Positions 51,801-64,000 of a DNA stretch of 64,000 nucleotides are shown here, piece after piece. The first letter of the stretch is position 1, and every line of letters starts with the position of its first letter. This DNA is from Cardiocondyla obscurior (Eukaryota > Arthropoda > Insecta > Hymenoptera > Formicidae), in NCBI RefSeq assembly GCF_019399895.1, contig NC_091886.1:2418001-2482000 (forward strand), read 5' to 3'. The position numbers and the translations under genes are program-made. Below the pieces are notes generated by a model. The model was not told the DNA's origin. It saw only the letters and a list, made by a program, of their open reading frames with translations, and ran no database searches.

Positions 51801-54800
51801 GTGAGTTTGCGACAATTGAGGACTTTCGATCGCGCCTGTAAAATGATGTAACCGCGAACTTAACGTGTAGGAAACAACGTGTTTACGCTCTTTTGCCAAT
51901 TTTTTTTTTCTTTTGATACACTCCCCGGAATATCGCAGATTTTTACATGGCTGCACGCGCGACGCTCCTCTGATAAGGACAGATAAGCGCCTCCGGGAAT
52001 AGCGGCACTTTTACCACTAGCTTCTCTCATTGATGCAATTCTGAATTGCCCGTGTGTTACCGAACCGTCGTATGTAGGCTATCATCGTTTGCTTACACTC
52101 TACTCAAGTGACGTGCGCACGAGATAACAGATACGTATCTTCTACTGGCTTCAACCAAAAAGCATTTTTTTTTTACATAATCACGCCGATAACAGAGATT
52201 AGCGTATTCGAAAAGAGAGAATTTGTTTCCTGCGAGGCGTAATTGCGAGAAAATTCGATGCGCTTCAAATAGATTTCGATTCTCATAAACGCATCCAAGG
52301 GTGAATCAATACTTATTAATAAAGAAGCAGTACAACATTGCGCAGTTTCTAGCTTGAAATAAGAACGCGAAAATTCTGAGAATACTGGCGAACTGCAGTG
52401 AAGAAATTCGTGTTCACCTTAAATTAATTTATAATGATCCCGATCCGAATTTTGGAAAAGAACTAAACTCAAGATTTTTTTTTTTTTTCCTCTTAATAAT
52501 GATTTGCTAACGAAAGCGCGTAATTAACGGCGATCTTTTTCCACAACGCGCTCACGTTGTTATTTTGTAATTGTATCAATTTACGTGATCGTGCGAACGA
52601 AAATGAGTCTAGCATCGCATTACATTTTTCCTCATACGTGTTTCGTACTGATACGCGCCGCGTAATCAAAGCGCTTGCAATCTGCAGGTCAAAGAGTTGC
52701 CGCAGATAATCGGTGACTTTTCGTAAATTTTTAGCCTGAAAATTCGAACATTGTTGTCACGAGAGTGAAATATGAATATATAATTGCTACAACTATTGCC
52801 GCGATCGTCACAACGTCGAAATTACTAACCGCGCGGTTGATATAAGGCGGCCACTAATCATCCCGCCTCGCTGAATTGACTGCGGAAGATATGACGCCTA
52901 TATGTAGGACGGCTTCGTATGATTTAGTGTCGTGGAGGAATATGTCTCAGGGGGGAAAAAAAAGAAAAGAAAATAGAGTAGACATGCTCAAAGGTCAAGA
53001 TCCAGCACGTTTCGCGTAAGACAGGCATGCGAGCGGACCGGGCCAAGCATGCAAGGCAGGAAGAGGCAGGCAGGTTGGAACGAAGAAATCCCCCCAATTT
53101 GAGGGACTTCTCCCGAGGCTTTGACTTAACGAATATATACGTCCGGTCTTTCGTGTTCTCCGGGACGCGCGAAAGAGGACGGCGATATGACGCGAGGAAG
53201 AGCGAGTCGATAAAAACGGGCGCGGAGGGAAGAGATGCGAGAAGGACGAAGGAAAGAGGAGAGTGAGACGTCGGTCGATCGTCCTTTGTCTTAAGCCGTG
53301 CTATATTAATGCGAAGAACATGTTACATGGAGTGGAATAAAGGGGTGGCGGTCGGGAAGGGTGAAGAAAGGGGGAAGATGGGGAAAAAGGTGGCATCGTC
53401 GCGCGAAAAAGAAGAGCGGCGCCGCGCAGAATACTAAGGAGGGTCACACACGCTCGCCGAATCTGCGTCCAGGATGCAAGGACAGAGGAAGGTGTTCCCC
53501 CTTACCTTTCCTTTGCATTTTAATAGCGTCTTGCAGAAGAAACGAGTCATTCTACCGCAGAAAGAAAAAGGGAGGGAAACGAACAAACGACTAAATAACG
53601 CAAAACGCCGTGATATCATGAGGGATAATACTTTGATTACGTACCTAAAAAAAAAAAATAAAACAAAAAATAACAAAATCGTACGTTTAAGTAATTTATT
53701 TAATAAATACAATTTGTAATATAAATTAATTAACGGGCACAATTAACGTTCAGTCGATAACCCGTCAAATTATTTCTCAATATATTCCTCAACGACACTA
53801 AGTCAAATTAATCGTGACGTAATAGAACGAAGAAAACGCAGAGAGAAGCGAGATAAAGAAACGTAAAGCGGACGTGCATGCAGGAAAATACAAATTTGAT
53901 ATATTCCAGTTCTAATATATTGTACACGGGCGGGATGGGCTAAAACTTGCGTTTACGAGTAGATGTTAACAAAGAACGTGCTCGGAATTGCCAGCACCGA
54001 CGTATTCACTGAAGTCGCGCGGGACCGTCGAAGTAGAGAGATGATCTTATATGGGCTTTCACCTATCCCCGCGTTTTTGGAACAACACAGCCAAATAATT
54101 CCGGGCAAATACCTCAATCCTCTCTCGGCCACGGCCGCGAAATTGCGGAAATCATCTCGGTCCGATTTCCCGAGGAGAACGCGACGTCCGACTCTCCCGG
54201 CGGCCGACGGTGCCGCGGGCTGCGGTCTGCCACTCGCACGTCAACCCCCGACACCGGAAAAAGCGCATTAACCAGTTTTCGGGGGAGAGCCGGTCTCGAC
54301 AGCCCCGCTACGGAGAAGGATTTTTGAAAATGACGAGATATCAATTCTTCCGGAACTCCTATAAAACTCCCCGTCTCCTTCTTATCAATCCTTATAGTCT
54401 TCAATAAATCCTCGGCGTGACGACGACTTAACGCAGGGTAATTGCTAAACTCGTTGCAAATCGAAAGAAAATGACGTTACAAGTAAAAATCGATCTGTCT
54501 AGTCGTCTGCATGCCTGATACCTCGTGAATTCGTAACTTGATTTTAAGCTGTCCGCTTCGTGTCGATTAATTCTCATAATGCATAGGAGGACCAGGTCTC
54601 GATTCATAATTACATAACTTATTACAAGTAAGCGCGAGTATTAATGTTGGCTCGTTGAAGAAAAAATTGTCTTAACGTAGGAGTCGACGTCAGATTCTTT
54701 TATTAATTATATCACGAAATTAATCGTGGAAAAAATAAAATTAAAAAGAAAATCAAATTTTTTCAATTAGATCGTCTTCGTTATTACGTGTGTACAGCGT

Positions 54801-55329
54801 ATTACATTCTTTTTCTCTTTTTTTTTTTTTTTTTTTTTAATAAAGTTTATTGACTTTCCGATATATTAGTTCGCAAATAAATCTTATTAAAATTAAAGGC
54901 AATAAAGGATTAATACTCTCTTTCATTTAAATAGTGAATTTTGTAAGTAAAATAATAAATTATATAATTTTTTTTTTATTTTTTTAATAGTTGTTCCAAA
55001 TTGCTTTTCTAAAAAAGAAAAGTTTAGCTTGTACATCGCCGTGTTAAAATTCTATTAACTCTTTAAACGACAGTTTTTTTATATAAATTATTATTTTATT
55101 AAAAAAGTCAAGTTCGTTGAAATATATTCTCAGCAACAGTAGAAACGTAATCTTTTTCTGTCCTAATCATCGATGCATAATATTCTTCGTCTCTCTCCCT
55201 TTCTTTCTCTCTCTCTCTCTTTCTCTCTTTTATCAAACAGGGTTTCTCCCATTTTTCTTGCGGCGATGAAACCCGAAGCGACCGAGTAGCGTGGCCTCAA
55301 CAAATTACGGAACTCCACTTACCACTTAC
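48802..55329. other. Presumed perlecan 5' intron, no supported gene
   Basis: This stretch follows the acceptor of perlecan exon a and so should be intron up to the unfound signal-peptide exon. It contains CpG-rich blocks (49.1-49.6, 49.9-50.8 and 51.1-51.8 kb), a purine-rich block near 53.0-53.5 kb, and AT-rich DNA at 54.7-55.1 kb. A minus-strand open stretch at 49268-49489 reads protein-like but ends in TAG at a donor-like site and was not accepted. Confidence 0.55.
55190..55231. repeat. (CT)n-rich pyrimidine tract
   Basis: A tract of about 40 bp of pure C/T, ending shortly before tatcaaacag. It reads like a very strong plus-strand polypyrimidine tract and acceptor at 55240; the frame after it is open for 47 codons to TAA, but no family is recognised and no donor-side partner is known. 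Confidence 0.8.
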
Positions 55330-55385
55330 CGCCCCAACGTTCGTGTCGTCTGTTACGATCTGCCGCGCAGCCGTTCTCGTATAAA
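55330..55385 (-). promoter_or_regulatory. Possible minus-strand promoter and first-exon donor
   Basis: On the minus strand TTTATAC (55385-55379) is followed about 24 bp later by a CAGATC initiator-like site near 55361, and then by a consensus donor GGGGCG|gtaagt with the exon end at 55330. This would be a 32-nt non-coding first exon and is in the right strand and place for a perlecan 5' UTR. The TATA-to-start spacing is slightly short and isolated gtaagt motifs are common by chance. Confidence 0.22.
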
Positions 55386-58300
55386 GGGGCGCGTTAAGTG
55401 TCACCTCGGCCGGCGCTCGCGAGGGGTGTAAATTGCATGACGACTAGCTCGACTGTATTCACAGAGATTTGTTTTCCAAGGTTTAACTTTTGACTGCCGC
55501 GGTTAACTTCGAATAACTATTCCAACATAAATCTGTTAAATCAGTTTGCTTTTAAATATTTAAATAACGTATGTATAAAAATGTCCCAGGGTTGGTGAGA
55601 ACTAATAATACTCCGTAGTAAAATTAGATATAGCTAACAAGCATATATACATACATATATATGTATGTAGATAATCAAATATTAATAGAATATTAAATCT
55701 ATTTAATTTAAAATAAAATTAATTAAATCTTAAAAAATTTCCGTGGGTTAAATAACCGTACGTAGCGACGGAGTCGTTTCATCGCGACTAATGAGACAGT
55801 ATTATAATTACGCGAATGAGGTGGAAAGACTCGGGAGAGAGCTCTTGATAACGCACGCCGGATGAATCTTCGTGAAATCAATCGGCGGCGGCCGATTATT
55901 GAGTCGCTCTCACCGTGAATTAACTTACGTAATGCAACCCACGTTTTTGTTTGCTTCGGCCGGCCTCTAAGGATAGTCGATCCGACGATCATTAGCTCTA
56001 TTAAGTCGTTAAACCGCGATGCACCGGTCGTGCATAGTCATCGCACGTGCTCCGCTTGGATCCGCGAGGCGCGCGTGCACGACTCGCGATCCCCGGCGGG
56101 CAATTGCGCCCGCTTTACACTTATCTCGGCGAACCTTGAAGATGCGAGATAACCGCATCAACATTTCGCAAGTTCGCGTACTTGTCTTAATTGCGTCTGA
56201 ACTAAATATCCGTGCAATATATTTTTTTTAATTTTTTTTCTAACGCCAAGAGCATACACGAGCAACGAACGACGATCGAAAATCGTTTATCAATTAATTA
56301 ATCGATCATTCTTTTCATTTCGTTGTTAATAATTTCGTGGTATATGTATAATCGCTGACTTGTTTGATTTCTATAAAATTCTTAGTATTGATAATATTCG
56401 CGTTACTGATTACCAAATGCGAGTTTCTATCTTTTGACCTGCGAGAGAAGTTGCGCGGACGTTATTTTGCAATCCGCAAAATTAATCGCGCGTCGAATGA
56501 ATAATCCAAGTGAGAGAAAATGTGATAATAATATATTTTTGTAACGTTTTATTTGCTAATTGACGCGAGCCATAAATTTTCAAATAGGATTAATAAAACA
56601 AGTGCCGCTGTGCGCTTAATTGATTCGGATGTAATCGGTGTTTGTCTTATATACTCCGTATCGTAATAATTATTGCATAGACGGGTATGTCATTAGAGAG
56701 ATAAAAGTATAATTGAAATAATCGCATACTCTCCGAAATAAAACACCGGGCGCCTTATATTTCTGGATCTTTCACGATTTAATAGCGCACGCAAGTAACT
56801 CCACGGAAATATTCATTCCGCGATACGGATTTCATTAAATAATGTTTCAACCTGCGTTCGAGATCGCCACGTCGACGTCGACGTGCAATTCGTCGGCGAG
56901 TCTAATCGATGATAGCCGCCCGCAGCATGGACGATTGTATCGGCGGTGTGTGTTTTGTCGGGGGTTCGTATATGCTTTCAATGAAAATAATGTCTGGAGC
57001 GTTTCGCGATCACTCGCGGCCGGTATCCGCGCTGCAAATGTGCTGTAAGAAGCGAGCGGTTAAACCTCTGCAAACATTCGAAAATGAATATCAGGTCGAT
57101 TGAGAGATCGCGAGAGCTGTGAGAGGGTTTCGCTGTAGCTCAAGTGTTTCAAAATATATTTTATGTCTACGTTATCGTTAAGTTTCATTCGTATTAACAT
57201 TACAAAGTAAAAACAATTGCGTTTCAGTAGTTGCGCGCAAGCGACAAGCTTTTGCACGTCGAGAGGTTCTTTTAAAAAAAAAAAAAAAAAATGTAATATG
57301 CATTTTTCTGTGCGCACAATTTTTTTTCCAAAAACTGTTCCGTTAAACGTCGCTCGCCGAACACAGTTCGCACCTGTTAATGTAAACGCGGGATGAATCC
57401 AAGACTTGTGGGACGCGTATGCGCGCGTACAAGGAGGGTACTGTCCCACAACCAGGTCTGGCGTTCGTACGTCGTCGCGGATAGAAACCGCGTGGCCGTT
57501 TTTTGTTTGGCAAAAGCAAACAATTTCCTGAAGAGCCCATTTCCGTTTGGGCGCGTGGATCGAGAATAGATTAACCGGGAAACTGGAACGATGAATTTTC
57601 GGGAAGAACCTCGGAAGTAGCCTCTACGTCATTCAGGCTTTGATCCCGAGTTACGTCGGCTTACCGGTTTCGATTTGGCAATAATCGACTACGTCGTTAC
57701 GACGCGATCGCGGTCTTCCACATGTAGGGCGTCTTTATGTAATACCACGTTACGTAAAGAGGTTTACGGCCGCGATAATCGCGATACGCGGCAGCGATAC
57801 ATTGTTTTTGAAGCGCATTGTGCGATAGGAACCATCACCACGCTAATAATAAACGGCTTCGCGGCCACCGTGAGAATGACGGAACCTGGACCAGTCTACA
57901 TTTCGCTCCGAATAGCAGTTAGTCGTTATATCGGTCTTCCCATTTCTCCTCAGTCCTTTTACTGCGCGGAACTTTTACGGCGGATTGATAACTTGCCACA
58001 TTTTTAGCGACGTCATAGATTATGCGAAAAAAAGAAAAATCTGGATACATCTCGCTTCGTTTTTCGATTATTATTGAACGTTTATTTTTGCTTATCGCGG
58101 ACCAAGTTGCACGGTTTCAATATTTAGCTCGTAATACGTGTATCGTCGTTCTTTACGTCGCAGGCGGAAAATAGTGCGATCGATATGATGAGTATAAAAA
58201 GGACTGATATTTAGGAGAAAAATTAACACTGGATAAATTAAAAAAAAAAATTATTATTTATAGAAACATAAAAGGTAATATACGAAATGTGTTGAAAGAA

Positions 58301-60198
58301 TTAAAATGCGACGAAAAGGAAAACATAAAAAAATTCTTTCATGCTCTTCGAGTGGGCTCGGATTTCTTCGAAAACGGAAAAATGCATATTCACAGTCGGT
58401 TTCGCGTTCAGAACCGCCCGCAATTACCATATGTAATACAATCGCGAGTATCGGCTTAATGCAAATAGGATGCACGCGTATACAATAGCCAGTTCACGGA
58501 ATGTGGTGTGCCGAAACTGGATACTGCCCCACTCGTCTTTCTCGCCGTTTGTCACGTTCAGGACTCGTTCGAGGCGTTCTATAAATATCTCAGCGCTCCG
58601 CAATTAGGCAATAACTCCTGGACCAACATTAAATGTTTTATATTTGATTTTGTTGATCAAACGAACGTCGCACTTGCGGGTGAAATTTTCTCCACGTCGC
58701 CGTTACCGGGAAATATTTTAAAGCCGATTCGGTTTGAGCCGCAAAATAATTAAGCGAGGCTTGATTATCATCGCCGTGCCTTTCGACCTTCTGTAGAGAC
58801 GAGCTTAAACCGGAAATTTCGCAACAATATGCAGACGCTTCCGCGGGGTGATGTACAAAGAACTTCGTCGGCCTTCAAAGTGACGAGCACTACCTCCTTT
58901 TTCCTCTCTCGGTGAGGTAAACAGCCGCAGAAAAAGAACGACGAATGTAGGCTGGCGAGAGTAAATGCCGAGTGCTCTCTCGACCGCTCTTATCGCCGTC
59001 CTCATCACCACCCTCGCTACCACTTCGCACCCCCTTGTGTGGAGTAACCGTGGCTTACTCCGAAACTGCTCTAATAATCCATTGTCCAACATCCGAGCGA
59101 CAATTCCCAACCCACGTCTCGCATTGTCGCGGCTTTATTTCAGTTTGCGAACAGACCCCCTCCACCTACGATTGAGATTTTCTCGTAGAGCTGTCGAACG
59201 AAAAATCATTTCGTTTAATTTGGCACACCATTGAATCAGGCGCGTGAATAACAATTGAAGTCCGTTTGCAAGATACATTTACGACACGCTATAATAACGA
59301 CGTGAAATATGCATGCTGCACGAATCGCGAAAGTCGATATCCGTTTTTTAATTTTGTATAATAATGAAAGAATAAGTGACAAATCTAGCGCATTTTGCAG
59401 GAGCACGTGTTCCGCGGGAAATTAATTTATTCTCTGTATTTGTGGCGTGACGATACAATTGTAATGTAGCTGTATCTCGGAGTTATCGCCCGCGTTTCTA
59501 AACTCAATGACGGTAAAAATAAGCAGACACGTGAATCAATCGTCACAAATGTATTTTGATAGACACGTATATCTAATTTATATTTTATTTATTTCATGTT
59601 GAAAGTGATATTTATACTTTTGACAAAGTTACTTTTATTTGAATGATTTTTAAAGATTTTGAATTAATACTTATTTTTTATGTCATCGACAAAAGTAGAA
59701 TATAAAAAAAAAAAAAGTGAATGAACTCGTGGTTCAATTTTCAAATATGAACAGAAATCTATTCAATCACGTAAATTGACAGATTTTTTTCAGTCATCGT
59801 CAAATTTACAAAAACGGAAATAAAATTATTAATTTATTTGTAAATAAAAATGCATAAGGGACGCGTTGTAAATCTATTCTTAAAAAAAAAAAAAAAAAAT
59901 AAAAATCGAACTCGTTATATAGTTTAACGAAATTTAACTTTCGATCATAGTACGTGAAATATTAATAACGGCAATGTAACTCGATAGCTATATTTATTTT
60001 TAAATTTATACTAACACATTCTTTTTTTTTTTTTTTTTTACTTGCGAAATTGGATTGCTTTTTTTATGAGGTAATTTTATATTTGGCCAATATAGCGAGA
60101 CACGTGTTAGATAAAATATTCTATATCGAGCTATGATGCACGGAATTAATTTAAGTAACTATTACATTAAAGGAACTATCTTCGTGTATTGATTTCAG
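55362..60198. other. Non-coding stretch upstream of perlecan exons
   Basis: No recognisable domain was seen on either strand. Reading frames of 70-130 codons (for example 57675-58007 and 58508-58753 on plus, 57060-57449 on minus) lack convincing splice context or family motifs. DNA becomes strongly AT-rich from about 59.5 kb to the candidate exon at 60199. Confidence 0.5.
55648..55669. repeat. Perfect 22-bp AT-rich palindrome
   Basis: tacatacatatatatgtatgta is its own reverse complement. It sits in AT-rich DNA upstream of the perlecan exons. It may simply be a degenerate TA/CATA microsatellite. Confidence 0.85.
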
Positions 60199-60235
60199 AA
60201 ACGTAGATTTCGTACAACCCTATTCAGTAATTCTC
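60199..60235 (+). other. Candidate plus-strand mini-exon before a terminal exon
   Basis: Acceptor gtattgatttcag after an AT-rich kilobase; donor TTCTC|gtaaag is moderate. Read in phase 2 it gives NVDFVQPYSVIL and exits in phase 0, which fits the next candidate exon 96 nt downstream. Other frames are also open through the proposed intron, so this could equally be one unspliced piece. Its entry phase matches the exit of the micro-exon at 62-103, but the distance makes that link speculative. No protein family is recognised. Confidence 0.27.
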
Positions 60236-60331
60236 GTAAAGTTACCGCGCGCCCCACAGACGAAGCTAATACACCGAACCGGTATCAGTATCGTGTTTCC
60301 AATTAAGCGTCAATTATTCTAACATTTTCAG

Positions 60332-60463
60332 GGCAACACTTTAGCCACCGGATCATTACCGAACTCATCGGGAATTGATTATGTGGAGCACATACGAGGA
60401 GATGCGAGGTCTGAAAACTCTGTATCAAGAGCTAGTAAGCTTACGATAATTAATGAAAAGTAA
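60332..60463 (+). other. Candidate plus-strand terminal coding exon
   Basis: Good branch site and acceptor (ttctaacattttcag), then an open frame of 43 codons ending in TAA at 60461-60463. The peptide has ordinary protein-like composition: GNTLATGSLPNSSGIDYVEH, then IRGDARSENSVSRASKL and TIINEK. An open frame of this length can arise by chance, so the call rests on the splice site and composition. Family unknown. An 8-bp GC-rich hairpin (60495-60512) lies just downstream, where a 3' UTR would be. Confidence 0.3.
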
Positions 60464-63400
60464 GACGCTGAGTATATTAAAAGAATACGGTAGCGCTGCT
60501 TCTCGAAGCAGCTTATTATCAAAGTTTTTGAAAAGCAGTTTCTCCTCTTCTGAGCTCTCACGTTAATTATTACGAGTGTTCCAATTTTATTGTTAAACGT
60601 AGAAACATCGGCTTTTGAAAAAGAGATAAAGAAAATAGAGAATTTAAGTGCTTAAGTATTTCTATGTTAAACATACGTCGCGCTCGTTCATCAAGAGGCA
60701 AGTAGGATTCGGAGATTTCAAGTACGAGCAAATTAGTGGTCTTCGATCGGCTACGTTAATATATTAGCGTTTTATGGTCGCGCTTTGCGTATGGTGTTAG
60801 CTCGGGTCTTGCGTCACCGTCGCATGACATCATCGGTCCAGCAGCATCGAACCGTTCCGATAATAGAATATTCAACAATTTTTCAATGACTTACGATAAA
60901 CGTCGAGGTAGGAATGTTAGTTTAGGAAGTATCAGACTTTCGGCGTTACGTATTAAATAATTAGAAATATATTCTCTATATAAAAGAAAAAAAAAGCAGT
61001 GTGCAAAATACAGATCGAAGAGAAATTAAATCATACATCTCAAGTTGAAATTAATTTGAGACTAAAATTAAACTAAAAAATAGCTAGAGTTAAAAAGCGC
61101 AAACAAACTCGCTAATTTCGCGTCCTCGCATAAATTTTATTTAAATATCTCTCCGCGTGTTGCACACGGGTGCATCGTTTCGCGCACCGCTGCCGCGGTG
61201 CTAATTGCTTCGGCTAATAATTTATCCACGTCATTGGAGAAATCTTGCGGAGGCCTACAAAGTGACGAGCCTGGCCCTTTCGTTTTCTCCGCCTTGAAGA
61301 GCAAACGATCCGTTCGTCAGCGATCTCGCTGGGTTAAGAGTAAAACGGTGTTTTCGGGAGAGGCGGGTCCATGGCCGCGGTAAAATATAAAAAAAAAAAG
61401 AGAAAAAAAAAAGCAAACATTCCTCGTGACATAATGTATCCGAGAAGACGTTGCGGCGCATCGTTATCCCGGCGCGTGCCTAAACCGGTCGACTTTCCTT
61501 TCGAGCGATTTCCTGAACGCGACGGCATTACGACGGAAAGAAATGAATGGCTGGCTGGACGGCTGATCTCAAAGTCAAGAACAGGAGGCACGCTCGCGTC
61601 TGCGATTACGGTTCGTTACACCGGTAATGCGTGTTTCGCGCGTGTATGGCAAAGTTTTTCGCGGAAAACCCGAGAACTTTACCGTAAACGCGACAGACAA
61701 GACCGCCACTTCGAGATAAGAAAATAGAAAAGCGTAGTCTCTCGGACAATCGTCGAGAGTCAGTATACACTTTATTTATATATTACACGGGTCTTTTCTC
61801 CCCCCGCCTCCCCTCTTTTTCGTTATCTTTAGTAGCAAAATGATAGCAAGGTTAATTTTAATAATTCGTAATTAATATTTTATTACTTTATTGGATCGCC
61901 CGTCGAATTTAGTGGAACAAGACAATCGTATGGAAATAATTTTAATTGAATTTTAATAGGCGAATTATTCACTTCTCGCGGATTATTTGGTATAAAATTG
62001 ACAAATGAAAGATATTGTTATTCAATTAGTAAATTGAAACGAATCTCTGGGAAGATGACGCGCAATAATTGAGATCATCGTATAATGCGTTTTATCTGAC
62101 CGAACAATATGCGAAACTATGCGATTTCATGTATAGGCAATGATGAATCGACCAAATTAGTAGAGTGCTGAGAATCCGCGTAATGTCAGGGTCATGCGTG
62201 GACGTTTCTTGACGTTATCGCGTACGTCCGGACCGCGTAGAAATTGCGCAGCTAAAATTAAATTCTTTAATGCACTTTCCAGCGTGCCGATCAATAAGTT
62301 CTTCGATCGGAATAAATATATCTGATCGATGTTTACATAAGAGCGAAAATTTAGATCGGACATATAGCGTTGCAGCGGTACAGTATCCTACAAATAAATT
62401 ACCAGCTCGCTTTCACGTACGATTCGACTTTTATCATATAAATATATGAATTGTAAAATTTTAAAGGAATATAACATCTTCGGTACTTCGAAATTAATTT
62501 TTAGTAGCGTAACCTACATTTTGCGCTTACATCCCGTGTCTCGTTAAAGAGTGACGGCAAATTTTGTCCACTTTCCAGATTTCGAATTTAAATTCTTTTT
62601 TTTTCCATGATGAGTATTATATGATGGGATATTAATTTCGAAAAAAATTTTAAGATGAGCACTGGAACGGTTTCGGAGGTGTAAAGGAATAAATGTGACG
62701 GTTTTTCATAATCCATAATTTTTATCTTCTTGTATCTCTGACATCTCTATAAATCACGCCGCGAATGGGAACTTACCGCAGCGTCCGCATTAGACAAGAT
62801 ATTTTCGAGGTAGTAAGAAAAGAATCGAATCCGTTTTGTAACACGCGTATGAGTAAAACTCTTCCCGTCCGCCCGGAGTAAACCGCGGAATTATTCATAC
62901 AAAGGCGCGGTCCAGTGCGTTATTCACATAAAAGTTAAAAGTCTCGATCTTTTACGGGCCGTAAATATGTGATAATTATTCTCAGAAATATACGTTTAAT
63001 AATAGATTTTTTACTCTCGCAACTAGCATTGAGATGTTGGTTTAAAAACAAAATTTTATTAATCTTTTTTAACATTTTGAATCTTCGATATTAAATTTGT
63101 CAATAAATGATTTATTTAAAAAAATGTGATATGACATATATAGATTACATTAATTAGTAAAGCATTTATAAATTCAAACAGTTTCGAACTAATCTGGAAT
63201 AAGATAAAATATATATTTTTTGTCATAATTTTATTATTAAATATCTTTAATCGATTTGAGCTTCTTGCAACAACTATTTGTCGATTCGCGATCCAGATAA
63301 ATTGTCGGGAATAGAAGCGCATTTCTCGTATATCGCATATTGGCATAAGCAAAGTTTCATCCACCAGTTCTATTCTTGCGAGACAATTCTACAGAAGCCC

Positions 63401-64000
63401 CTTTTTGACTGCCAAAATCTATTTGTCGTTTACGAGTACGGCCACTTACACGTTGCAACTTAAACTACTCTTCGTCGAACACCCGGATTTCACGGTTTCG
63501 CAGAAGGATGGAGCAGAGATGTAATTTTGCATCTGCGACTATTGCGGGATGTTGAAAATTATATTAGTCTCGACGGACCGCGTTTCGCGCGTATTTGCAA
63601 TTTGAACGCGGTTGCAAATATCGCGCGCGCTACTTTTCCGTAATGAATTCGTTTCACTGTCGAATCCTAATCATCATCTCTCATTTAATTTTGGCAGCTG
63701 CCCGGCGTAATTATTTCCGCGAATAAATGAAGCTCGGTAAGCTTCGAGGTAATCGTTAACGGCGGGCAAGAAAAATCGAAACTCAAAACATGTATATTTT
63801 CCACGACGATAAATCGCGATGGATAAAATAATTACAATTTGCAAAAAAGTTCTTTCGCTATTTCTCGTGGCCTCGCGATTATTATCGTCGTCTTCGGGCC
63901 CGAGGGAATAAAGATCATTTGAAGATGAGAGATGGAAATTTCGGATTTTCACATTTATACTTGCGTTAATTGAAAAACTCGTTTAATCCTGTTACTATTT
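60464..64000. other. Right-hand non-coding stretch
   Basis: Apart from the short hairpin at 60495 nothing is supported. A consensus minus-strand donor GACGCTGCG|gtaagt at about 62775 follows an open frame of roughly 35 codons but has no start codon or acceptor, so it is left as unassigned. Sequence near 63.0-63.25 kb is AT-rich. Confidence 0.5.
60495..60512. repeat. Short perfect hairpin
   Basis: GCTGCTTC and GAAGCAGC form an 8-bp perfect stem with a two-base loop (or 7 bp with a CTCG tetraloop), 31 nt after the candidate stop codon at 60461. It could be a 3' UTR element if the candidate gene is real; otherwise a chance palindrome. Confidence 0.45.

Noticed and set aside
53963..54271. 102-codon plus-strand frame starting MLTKNVLGIASTDVF
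   Set aside because: The first half looks plausible, but the second half is Arg/Pro/Ala-rich with no domain, and no splice or promoter signals were found.
58254..58488. Minus-strand ORF starting MHPICIKPILAIVLHM as a perlecan signal peptide
   Set aside because: A phase-0 donor-like ATG|gtaatt exists, but splicing there would cut the hydrophobic core to about eight residues; evidence too weak.
62775..62880. Minus-strand consensus donor after peptide RIRFFSYYLENILSNADAA
   Set aside because: There is no acceptor or start codon, and a stop lies just upstream. Isolated gtaagt sites are expected about 30 times across both strands of a window this size.

Overview
The window looks like insect nuclear DNA, most likely from a hymenopteran such as an ant. 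The genes are split by phase-matched GT-AG introns. Non-coding DNA is CpG-rich rather than CpG-depleted, with very many long A/T homopolymer runs, and the immediate exon flanks are strongly AT-rich. The species assignment is inferred from composition and gene type only. No bacterial-style operon, rRNA, complete tRNA, CRISPR array or transposase reading frame was seen.

The one gene that can be identified with confidence runs on the minus strand. It is the 5' half of perlecan (basement-membrane heparan sulfate proteoglycan core protein; Drosophila trol). Nine coding exons were found, from 48801 down to 2688. In protein order they give an acidic/mucin-like N-terminal region with a possible furin site (RIKR) and an SG glycosaminoglycan site, a SEA domain split over two exons, and four LDL-receptor class A (LDLa) modules, the second carrying a long acidic linker. 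All eight exon junctions agree in phase and the joined frame is open throughout (about 510 residues). The signal-peptide exon was not found, and the rest of perlecan lies beyond the left edge. Exons 1-8 lie within 3.8 kb (44985-48801). A single 42.2 kb intron (2796-44984) then separates LDLa 3 from LDLa 4.

On the plus strand, inside that intron and near both ends of the window, several exon-like segments have matched splice sites and AT-rich flanks (62-103, 26701-27016, 27136-27173, 60199-60235, 60332-60463). They may belong to one or more unidentified genes overlapping perlecan in antisense. They are candidates only. The segment around 26.3-27.2 kb is the most structured non-coding spot: a 136-bp inverted repeat, then a G-quadruplex motif, then a strong 3' splice site and two candidate exons.

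Region by region: 1-2687 holds one candidate plus-strand micro-exon and otherwise featureless sequence; 2688-2795 is LDLa 4; 2796-44984 is the giant intron with the 26-27 kb cluster, microsatellites, G4 motifs and a TATA/Inr-like site; 44985-48801 is the compact perlecan exon cluster; 48802-64000 is presumed 5' intron or upstream DNA of perlecan with weak promoter-like and exon-like signals.
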